From a virus, in IMG/VR virus record IMGVR_UViG_3300031658_000044, positions 1 through 34,854 of that record: a stretch of DNA of 34,854 bases. One strand, written 5' to 3'. Below are positions 1 through 5,684 of the stretch, piece by piece. The notes under the pieces were generated by a model. That model made no database searches, had not been told where the DNA came from, and saw nothing but the letters and a program-made list of their open reading frames with translations. Each line of letters opens with the position of its first letter. Position 1 is the first letter of the stretch. A program made the translations under genes and the position numbers.

Positions 1-1694
1 TTGCATCTGCAAATGGTGAGGATATAGGTAAAATTACTTATACAGGATTAGATAGCACTTTAGCAGATACTATTTTTGGTCAGGTTTTAGTAGAAGCTCC
101 TTATAGGACCACCGGAAATTTAGGAGGTAAATATACTATCTCCGTTATGTCTCAAGGAGGTCTTGCTTCAGGAATCATATTTGAGGGGAAGTATAATACG
201 GGAACCGAAATTAATGTTCGTATAGGAAATGATTTCTCTTGTACTACTACTTTAGAAGGAAGTTTACAACTTTTAGATAGTGGACAATCAAATTTTGTGG
301 GATTTAAAGCCCCTACAACGGTTACTAATAACCAAACGTATATCTTACCTGCTGATGATGGAAGTGCTAATCAAGTATTGAGTACTGATGGAAGTGCAAA
401 TTTATCTTGGGCTACAGGGGGGTCCGGAGGAACGAATATTGGAAATAGTGACCTCTATATAACCCCTGATAACGCTGCTACATATAGAAGGTTATATTTA
501 AGTAGTACAGGAGGGTCCTTTAGTATTTATAAACAACAAGGGGGGACAGGTATCATCTTTACTACTTCAACTTCTTCAGTCGCATCATATAGAGACTTCA
601 AGTTAATATCTTTAGATTCAAGTTCAAAAAAATTAGTTTTTCAAGGAGATTCAAATGCAGGTAGTACGAATGTTATTTCTTTACAAGCTCCTACTTCTAT
701 TATCGCGCCTAATCCTTACATTCTTCCTGCTGCATATCCTGCTGCGGGTATACCTTATATGCTTAGTTCTACGACTACAGGAACTATGTCATGGGTAGCA
801 CAACAAAATCTAGCAAATACAAACCAAACCCTTGCGTCCACCCGTTCAATTGCTTTAGGAGGATATGAATTATATATTAGAAAGCTTGTAACAGGAGATT
901 TTGTAATGCAATTTGGGAGTAATGGGGATGTTACTATTCATCCTGCAGATACCCATACATCAAATACATTATATTTTAAAGGAAGTTCGGGGAATGCATA
1001 TAAGACAGGTATCAGGTCAGGAAATGCAACTGCAGATACTGTTTATACTCTTCCCATTGATTTACCTACAGCTTCAGGAAAGTACCTCAGTTCTTCTACT
1101 ACAGGAGTTATGTCATGGGGTGCACCTTCTAGCCATATTGTTTCAGGAGGAGGTACAGTAGATATTACTACTTCATCGCATACAGGTAAACTAGGACTAT
1201 TATTTGGAGGAAGCGGAGGATTTTGTGATACTAGATGGGATGTTGAAGCAAGTGCTACAAATCCGGGCACTGTAATGGTTCCGGGAACTACTACCTATGC
1301 GGGTGTTATCCCAAATAATATAATGGGAGCTATATTTAATGCTAACGCTTCAGGTATAGTAAAGATATCAGGTACTATGAAATTTGACACGGATACGCAA
1401 ACAGGAAAAGATATTATTGTAAGAGTATATAAGGTTCCTACTGCTTTTATTACCGATATGGCTAATGGTGATGACCCCGGAACTACAATGGGGAATTGCA
1501 TACTAGTAGCAGGAGTTAAGATTGCTACCCCTTCTTCAAGTCCTTCTACGAGACCTATGAGTTATACTTCAACTAATGGAGTAAGTGTTGCTAGCACAGA
1601 CTTTTTATTTGCAACATTTACATACAGGGGTAAATTACCTGTAGGTTCATCAGGAACATCTATAGTAAATAACTTCCAACTTATGATATTATAA
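1..1694 (+). CDS. Repeat-containing tail fibre/appendage protein, 5' end outside window
   Basis: The reading frame is open from the left edge (first full codon at base 3), so the true start lies outside and about 563 residues are visible. An internal ATG at 147 is not a convincing start because coding-like sequence continues upstream of it. The protein is rich in Gly, Ser, Thr and Asn with almost no charged helices, as in beta-structured phage fibres. Three degenerate copies of a unit starting with an AP[T/S] or GNA turn, passing through Y[I/T]LP and ending in a Gly/Thr-rich turn plus SW lie at 303-410, 681-794 and 1011-1118. The YxLPxxDG...LSW pattern is common in fibre proteins of marine phages. 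The last 190 residues are repeat-free and may form a globular beta-sandwich tip (inference). It sits directly upstream of the lysis genes. The role as receptor-binding fibre or head decoration is not settled. Confidence 0.7.
   Translation, partial: ASANGEDIGKITYTGLDSTLADTIFGQVLVEAPYRTTGNLGGKYTISVMSQGGLASGIIFEGKYNTGTEINVRIGNDFSCTTTLEGSLQLLDSGQSNFVGFKAPTTVTNNQTYILPADDGSANQVLSTDGSANLSWATGGSGGTNIGNSDLYITPDNAATYRRLYLSSTGGSFSIYKQQGGTGIIFTTSTSSVASYRDFKLISLDSSSKKLVFQGDSNAGSTNVISLQAPTSIIAPNPYILPAAYPAAGIPYMLSSTTTGTMSWVAQQNLANTNQTLASTRSIALGGYELYIRKLVTGDFVMQFGSNGDVTIHPADTHTSNTLYFKGSSGNAYKTGIRSGNATADTVYTLPIDLPTASGKYLSSSTTGVMSWGAPSSHIVSGGGTVDITTSSHTGKLGLLFGGSGGFCDTRWDVEASATNPGTVMVPGTTTYAGVIPNNIMGAIFNANASGIVKISGTMKFDTDTQTGKDIIVRVYKVPTAFITDMANGDDPGTTMGNCILVAGVKIATPSSSPSTRPMSYTSTNGVSVASTDFLFATFTYRGKLPVGSSGTSIVNNFQLMIL
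303..1118 (+). repeat. Three degenerate ~36-residue YxLP...SW repeats in the first fibre gene
   Basis: Copies lie at 303-410, 681-794 and 1011-1118. Each encodes a YILP or YTLP core followed about 20 residues later by a Gly/Thr-rich turn and SW. Copies 2 and 3 also resemble each other at DNA level around TACAGGA...ATGTCATGG. Spacing between copies is irregular (about 270 and 216 bases of other sequence), so these look like repeated structural modules rather than recent tandem duplications. Confidence 0.7.
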
Positions 1695-1719
1695 TGGAAT
1701 ATGTATTAAATGACTGTCG

Positions 1720-2076
1720 ATGGTAACACAAAAAAAGATACTTGAAAATATATGCATTGAAATAGCTAAACTAAAGAAGGATATGCCTAATGGGAATATC
1801 CTTAAAATAGAACAATCTATTAATGCGATGCACCAAAATCAAAAAGAGATGAAGAAGGATATGAGGACCATGCAGAAGAGGTTATTCAATCCTGATGATG
1901 GGCTTATAGTAGAGACAAATAAGAATACAGAATTTAGAAAAACATGCGAACCTGAAAGAGAAGCACTTATAGAGCAATTTAAAGGGGTCCTCCGTTGGAA
2001 GAAAGTTATTGAGTGGGGGATAGGTATTGTATTTGTGTCTGCAGTAGGGGGTATTGTAAAGATGTTAATAGATTAA
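1720..2076 (+). CDS. Coiled-coil protein with C-terminal membrane anchor, lysis-cassette candidate
   Basis: This 118-residue protein has a charged, Lys/Glu-rich helical body (about residues 1-90, with heptad-like stretches such as QKEMKKDMRTMQKRL). It ends in one hydrophobic segment, roughly residues 95-117, containing IGIVFVSAVGGIVKML. Architecture and size recall XhlA-type holin accessory proteins, which are soluble and helical with a single C-terminal membrane segment. The similarity is architectural and no signature was confirmed. It lies 4 bases upstream of a T7-lysozyme-like amidase, which supports a part in lysis. The start at 1720 has no Shine-Dalgarno sequence, like most genes here. 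An alternative is a small virion or membrane protein unrelated to lysis. Confidence 0.6.
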   Translation: MVTQKKILENICIEIAKLKKDMPNGNILKIEQSINAMHQNQKEMKKDMRTMQKRLFNPDDGLIVETNKNTEFRKTCEPEREALIEQFKGVLRWKKVIEWGIGIVFVSAVGGIVKMLID

Positions 2077-2080
2077 AGAG

Positions 2081-2491
2081 ATGAGAAACTTAAAAAGAAT
2101 ATTTTTACATTGCTCTGCCACATATGAGGGTAAGGAGTACAGTGTTGAGACTATAAGGAAATGGCATTTAAGACGAGGATGGTCAGATATAGGATACCAT
2201 TTCGTCATCCACCTTGATGGTGAGATAGAGATAGGACGCCCTATAGGGGTGCAAGGTGCTCACGTATCAGGAGAGAATAAGGATTCCATCGGAATTTGCT
2301 ATATCGGCGGTGTAGACGCCTCTAAAGAAGCTAAAGATACCATGACGGTTCCACAAGAAATTGCTTTTGTGGAGATAGTTAAGAGTTTAAGGCTTATCTT
2401 TGGAGAATTATCCATTCATGGACATAACGAATTTTCAACCAAAGCCTGCCCTTCTTTTATCGTAAAAGATAAGTTCGGCTTTTTAAATTAA
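2081..2491 (+). CDS. N-acetylmuramoyl-L-alanine amidase, T7 lysozyme-like endolysin
   Basis: This protein cleaves the amide bond between N-acetylmuramic acid and L-alanine in peptidoglycan and is the likely endolysin. Its 136 residues form a single Amidase_2 domain. Zinc-ligand candidates are H10 (FLHCSAT), H115 (HGHNE) and C123 (TKACPSF). Y39 (GYHF) and K121 match the catalytic Tyr and Lys of T7 lysozyme. All five positions are exactly seven lower than T7 H17, Y46, H122, K128 and C130, so the core aligns without gaps. No signal peptide or cell-wall-binding domain is present, so release would need a holin. It lies between two small membrane-anchored proteins, consistent with a lysis cassette. 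T7 lysozyme also inhibits T7 RNA polymerase. Whether this one regulates anything cannot be told from sequence. Confidence 0.93.
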   Translation: MRNLKRIFLHCSATYEGKEYSVETIRKWHLRRGWSDIGYHFVIHLDGEIEIGRPIGVQGAHVSGENKDSIGICYIGGVDASKEAKDTMTVPQEIAFVEIVKSLRLIFGELSIHGHNEFSTKACPSFIVKDKFGFLN

Positions 2492-2496
2492 TCAAT

Positions 2497-2658
2497 ATGG
2501 AATTTATAACATTAAATTGGGCGACTATCGCTCTAGCTGTTATCACAGCTGCAGGTACACTTACTGCTTTAACGGAAACTAAGAAAGATGACAGGATTGT
2601 CAATGTACTTTCTCGTATTCTTCAAGCCGTAGTAATGGGCAAAAATCGTAAGGGATAA
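2497..2658 (+). CDS. 53-residue single-membrane-segment protein, possible holin
   Basis: This very short frame starts at ATG 2497, 5 bases after the amidase stop, and ends with TAA at 2656-2658. The N-terminal part is hydrophobic (ATIALAVITAAGTLTAL, about residues 9-25). It is followed by a charged segment (TETKKDDRIVNVLSRIL) and a basic tail (GKNRKG). A short N-terminal membrane helix with a charged C-terminus next to an endolysin is the usual setting of a small phage holin. It could instead be a spanin-like or unrelated membrane peptide. The tight spacing, helical periodicity and location argue that it is a real gene even though it is below common length cut-offs. The next gene begins after a promoter-like box, so this is probably the last gene of the lysis unit. 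Confidence 0.65.
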   Translation: MEFITLNWATIALAVITAAGTLTALTETKKDDRIVNVLSRILQAVVMGKNRKG

Positions 2659-2663
2659 AGCCT

Positions 2664-2671
2664 TATATTTG
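2664..2671 (+). promoter_or_regulatory. TAnnTTTG promoter-like -7 box (TATATTTG)
   Basis: TATATTTG lies 26 bases upstream of the ATG at 2698, in a 39-base gap between genes. It matches the Bacteroidota -7 consensus TAnnTTTG. No TTG element is visible 17-23 bases further upstream, so this may be a -7-only or phage-modified promoter. It would drive the second fibre-gene unit. Confidence 0.45.
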
Positions 2672-2697
2672 AACTAAATTAAATTAAATCTATTATA

Positions 2698-2964
2698 ATG
2701 TCTAAAACAATTACAATCGCTCCTGAAAAGGAACTTACTGCTGAAGAACTTACATCTTTACAACAGCTTCTCTCTGCTTTTAACCAAGCTAAAATACAAC
2801 TCGCTGATGCGACTATGGCTCAACAAGATGCTTTAGATGCAGTTATGGCTAGTAAAACAGGATTTGGAAAGATGGAAGAGAAACTTGTAGAAAAATATGG
2901 TAAGGATGTTAGTGTTAATGTTCAAACGGGAGCAATAACACAAAAAGAAGATGTCGCGGATTAG
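2698..2964 (+). CDS. Small helical/coiled-coil protein of unknown function
   Basis: An 88-residue, Ala/Gln/Leu/Glu-rich protein with two predicted helices: an N-terminal stretch around AEELTSLQQLLSAFNQAKIQ and a second around KMEEKLVEKYGKDVSVNVQTG. The pattern suggests a helical hairpin or coiled coil and no membrane segment is present. The 3' end overlaps the next gene by 14 bases, so translation of the two may be coupled. It sits in front of a fibre-like gene, so a role as fibre chaperone, connector or minor virion protein is possible, but no family was recognised. It is probably the first gene of a transcript starting at the box at 2664. Confidence 0.65.
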   Translation: MSKTITIAPEKELTAEELTSLQQLLSAFNQAKIQLADATMAQQDALDAVMASKTGFGKMEEKLVEKYGKDVSVNVQTGAITQKEDVAD

Positions 2965-4432
2965 CACATACCCAATTGATGCAGTTGTAGATACAGCTGA
3001 TTTACTTATTGGAACCGATAGTGAGGACTCAAACAAAACCAAGAATTATACTATTGCTAGTATAATATCTCTTGCTGAAGCTTCAATTGACTTAGCGGAG
3101 GTATTAGCTGTTGGTAACACTGCAACTAACGATATCAATCTTACAGGTATCGTGACCGCAACAACGGTTAATAGTACTAATGGAACGATAGGTGTTTTTA
3201 GTTCTACTACAGGTACGATAGTGACTCTAGGGTCTACTACAGGTAATATAACCACTGTAAACTCTACCAATATAGTTAATTCAGCGTTGGTATCTACTGC
3301 GAACTTAACTGCTTCAGCAGGTATAACGAATAACTTACTTTATATTGACTCTATAGGTTCTAGTGGGTCGGTAAATGATGTTCTTTTGAGTACAGGAACG
3401 GCTACTCAGTGGGGTAGTCAGACTTTGGCAACTTGGGATTTAGATGCAGGGTCAGGTGGTCCATTGACAATCTCTGATTCAGATAGTGTTGAGTTCTATG
3501 GGGGCACATATGTAACTACAGCGATAACTACACCTATTTCTCCGGAGCAGAAGGTTCTTTCTATTTCCCATGATTCTACATCTCGAACTGACACAACTTC
3601 TGCAGTAACCCTTACACATGGCGGGACCTTCACGTCCATAACTTCGTCTACTACGAATGCTACGGGACACGTTACAGCGGCGAATGTAGCAACCTATACT
3701 CTTCCTGCAGATGCAGGGACGAATTGGGACCTTGCGGCTGATACAGGTTCTACCCTTACAATTTCTGATAGTAGTATTGTTAATTTCGATGGAGGAACAG
3801 ATATTCAGACTTCGGTAAACTTCGTAACTGATAATATTTTATCTATTGCTCATTCAGATGTATCAAGAGCTGATACTACATCTGCGGTAACTCTTACTGA
3901 TGGAGGTACTTTTACGGCTATAACATCAGCCACAACAAGTGCTACAGGACACGTTACAGCAGCTAATGTAGCAACGTATACTATGCCTGCAGCTAGAGGA
4001 TATATAGGGGCACGAGCGAATATGGCAGGACAAACTACCTCGATGCCTATAATAACAAATTGGTATGCGTTAAACTATAATTTATCATACACAACAGCAA
4101 GTTTATGGAGTACTCAACCCGGTGCAGCGACTTATCAAAATAGGATTCGATATGATGGGACTCCGGACCAACTGTTTAATATTACTGTTACTTTTACTAT
4201 AAACGGTTGGACTGTAGGGGATATAGCAGAATTTTCATTATACAATAGTGATGTTATAATAACAAACTCTGAACAGAAAATAGAGGCTACCTCTAGTTTA
4301 TATACTACAGGAACTTTACAGTCTATGCAACTCATGAGTACAGGAGATTATATTGAAGTATTCGCAAAAGCTCCTACTGCTACTACTATTGTTGCTGTAG
4401 ACTTTTTAACTATATCTGCTGTCCCTGTATGA
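2951..4432 (+). CDS. Tail fibre-like structural protein with tandem repeat
   Basis: A 493-residue, Ser/Thr/Gly/Asn-rich, low-charge protein. The N-terminus (ISTYPIDAVVDTADLLIGTD followed by a K-rich N-Y-T segment) is of the type that attaches fibres to phage tails, recognised from pattern only. Residues 45-150 are Thr/Val-rich beta repeats (TTGxIxTxxSTxxNI). Residues 162-347 hold two tandem copies of about 90 residues with a period of 97. The C-terminal 140 residues, from about RGYIGARANMAG onward, lack repeats and look like a jelly-roll or C1q/TNF-like tip (inference). The frame overlaps the previous gene by 14 bases and the next by ATGA. Host recognition is the most likely role. A head fibre or other appendage is the alternative. 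Confidence 0.7.
   Translation: MSRISTYPIDAVVDTADLLIGTDSEDSNKTKNYTIASIISLAEASIDLAEVLAVGNTATNDINLTGIVTATTVNSTNGTIGVFSSTTGTIVTLGSTTGNITTVNSTNIVNSALVSTANLTASAGITNNLLYIDSIGSSGSVNDVLLSTGTATQWGSQTLATWDLDAGSGGPLTISDSDSVEFYGGTYVTTAITTPISPEQKVLSISHDSTSRTDTTSAVTLTHGGTFTSITSSTTNATGHVTAANVATYTLPADAGTNWDLAADTGSTLTISDSSIVNFDGGTDIQTSVNFVTDNILSIAHSDVSRADTTSAVTLTDGGTFTAITSATTSATGHVTAANVATYTMPAARGYIGARANMAGQTTSMPIITNWYALNYNLSYTTASLWSTQPGAATYQNRIRYDGTPDQLFNITVTFTINGWTVGDIAEFSLYNSDVIITNSEQKIEATSSLYTTGTLQSMQLMSTGDYIEVFAKAPTATTIVAVDFLTISAVPV
3434..3991 (+). repeat. Two tandem ~90-residue repeats within the second fibre gene
   Basis: Copy A is 3434-3709 and copy B 3725-3991, a period of 291 bases (97 codons). Shared motifs in order are WDL(D/A)A, LTISDS, GGT, (V)LSI(S/A)H, DTTSAVTLT.GGTF, AITS or SITS, ATGHVTAANVATYT and PA. 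The DNA is also similar, notably around GCTACRGGACACGTTACAGC. The unit could expand or contract by recombination. Confidence 0.85.
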
Positions 4433-4659
4433 ATCGAGATATTAGGAAAATATCTGTAGGACCTGACTATAAGGGTGGCGCGATGCATTATATCGTTGGG
4501 CAAGCCGTGTTAAGTGGGGCGTATAAAATACACCACATTAGGCATGAGGCTGATAGCCATTCAATTTTAATTTGGATAGAAAGAGAGGAGACTGTTGTCT
4601 TATGGAAAGAATTTCGTGAGACGATGCCTGTTTCTATTGAGTACAACATAAACTTTTAA
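4429..4659 (+). CDS. Small conserved-looking phage protein of unknown function
   Basis: A 76-residue protein whose start codon overlaps the fibre stop (ATGA), so it is probably translationally coupled. The sequence begins RDIRKISVGPDYKGGAMHYI. It then alternates beta-like and polar stretches (IHHIRHEADSHSILIWIE) and ends with a WKEF plus SIEYNINF segment. It is beta-rich, with no membrane segment and no recognised catalytic motif. Similar short proteins are remembered from phages of marine bacteria beside structural genes, but no function is known to me. It probably belongs to the fibre transcription unit. Confidence 0.7.
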   Translation: MNRDIRKISVGPDYKGGAMHYIVGQAVLSGAYKIHHIRHEADSHSILIWIEREETVVLWKEFRETMPVSIEYNINF

Positions 4660-4661
4660 TT

Positions 4662-4844
4662 ATGATTACTGAGAAAGAGAAGTTACAAACCGAAATTAAG
4701 GTTCTTATTCTTAAGCAAGAAGAGGCTACAGATTTTGATATGCGATTGGCAATACAAGATAATATCCATGCTTTGAAAATGAAGTTAGACGGAGTTACCC
4801 CTACAGGTCACTCTCCTATTGAATGTATTGGCTGTGGCTCATAA
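4662..4844 (+). CDS. 60-residue helical protein with C-terminal CxxC
   Basis: A charged helical segment (about residues 3-45, Glu/Lys/Leu-rich with an LILKQEEATDFDMRL core) is followed by a short tail ending ECIGCGS. The CxxC could bind metal with partner subunits or form a disulfide, but no family was recognised. It begins 2 bases after the preceding stop, and its TAA overlaps the next ATG as TAATG, so it is embedded in a tightly packed operon. This supports its being real despite its length. Confidence 0.6.
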   Translation: MITEKEKLQTEIKVLILKQEEATDFDMRLAIQDNIHALKMKLDGVTPTGHSPIECIGCGS

Positions 4845-5413
4845 TGAAATCACCTTTCAATTTTATTGTCCAACCTTCTTTAGGGAGGCGCTACTCTAAT
4901 ACTAAAAAAATTGGGGGTATAGACCTTATCATAAGCAGTTCTGAGGAAGATGCTTCGGCATCGAATCGTGAGGCTGTAGTAAAGGAGTTACCTATTGGAT
5001 ATGACGGTCCTATCAAAGTCGGAGACACCTTACTTGTCCATCACAATGTCTTTAAGTTCTATAACGATATAAAAGGAAGAAGGAAAAGTGGGAAAAGTTT
5101 TTTCCGTGATGACCTCTTCTTTGTGGATTCAGACCAATTTTTTCTATATAAACAGAATGGCGCTTGGCATTCCCATGACCGCTTTTGTTTCGTTAAGCCT
5201 GTTCCTATAGAAGATTCATTGCTCTCAAAGCCGGGAAGTGAAGAGCCTCTTATAGGAGTTATGGAATATCCTAATGAATATCTCCTTAGTCAAGGGGTAA
5301 ATAAAGGGACTAGAATATCTTTCACTCCTGATTCGGAGTATGCTTTTGATATTGAGGGAGAGAAGTTGTATAGGATATATGACCATCAAATTACTATGGC
5401 AAATGGAATCTAA
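4844..5413 (+). CDS. GroES (Cpn10)-like co-chaperonin homologue
   Basis: A 189-residue protein starting at ATG 4844, which overlaps the upstream TAA. An in-frame ATG at 4823 lies inside the previous gene and is less likely. The N-terminal strand FNFIVQP and the GGIDLIIS segment match the first Cpn10 strands (xVLVKP, GGIxLP). NREAVVKELP and GPIKVGDTLLVHHNVFKF match the xGxVxAVGPG and VKVGDxVLF strands. Near the C-terminus, NKGTRISFTPDSEYAFDIEG followed by EKLYRI resembles the VLFxxxxxxxxxxDGEEYLI strand. Between these is an insertion of roughly 60-70 residues, including RRKSGKSFF and FFLYKQNGAWHSHDRF. At nearly twice GroES length, it could be a split or duplicated Cpn10 barrel. Like T4 gp31, it may cap host GroEL to fold a phage protein. 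The position beside terminase and capsid genes fits. Fold assignment is by eye. Confidence 0.65.
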   Translation: MKSPFNFIVQPSLGRRYSNTKKIGGIDLIISSSEEDASASNREAVVKELPIGYDGPIKVGDTLLVHHNVFKFYNDIKGRRKSGKSFFRDDLFFVDSDQFFLYKQNGAWHSHDRFCFVKPVPIEDSLLSKPGSEEPLIGVMEYPNEYLLSQGVNKGTRISFTPDSEYAFDIEGEKLYRIYDHQITMANGI

Positions 5414-5684
5414 TGAGCTTAAGATAAAGATTATTGCAGCGGGCAAACGTGCTGTAGAGCAGTTGATTAAAGTCGCTCTAGAGGATATCATTAAACCTGA
5501 CCCGGAGGATGAATTAGCTGCAGATAGACTAAAGAATGCAGCCGCAACAAAGAAGCTGTGTATCTTTGATGCCTTTGATATATTAGCTAAGATTGAAGTT
5601 GAGCAAGAAAACCTTAACTTAGCAAGCGATAACACAAGTCGGACGGATAGTAAACAGGGATTTGCAGAACAAAGAGCAAAATAA
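5403..5684 (+). CDS. Candidate terminase small subunit
   Basis: A 93-residue protein beginning MESNELKIKII at ATG 5403, 11 bases before the upstream gene ends. Upstream in-frame ATGs lie inside the GroES-like gene. The protein is almost entirely helical (AGKRAVEQLIKVALEDII, ADRLKNAAATKKLCIFDAFD), with a polar, disordered-looking C-terminus. Small size, helical content and position directly before the large terminase are typical of TerS, but I see no clear helix-turn-helix and the sequence is not diagnostic. It overlaps the first possible TerL start by 23 bases. An alternative is a small packaging accessory or scaffold-associated protein. Confidence 0.5.
   Translation: MESNELKIKIIAAGKRAVEQLIKVALEDIIKPDPEDELAADRLKNAAATKKLCIFDAFDILAKIEVEQENLNLASDNTSRTDSKQGFAEQRAK

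Noticed and set aside
913-1161. 82-codon plus-strand frame inside the first fibre gene
   Set aside because: It overlaps fully with a repeat-bearing coding frame. The translation is Ile/Leu/Gln-rich without structure and shows none of the conserved modules.
5225-5635. 136-codon minus-strand frame across the GroES-like/TerS-like junction
   Set aside because: It is antisense to two well-supported plus-strand genes, has a low-quality Ser/Ala/Leu-rich sequence without recognisable motifs, and no promoter-like sequence on that strand.
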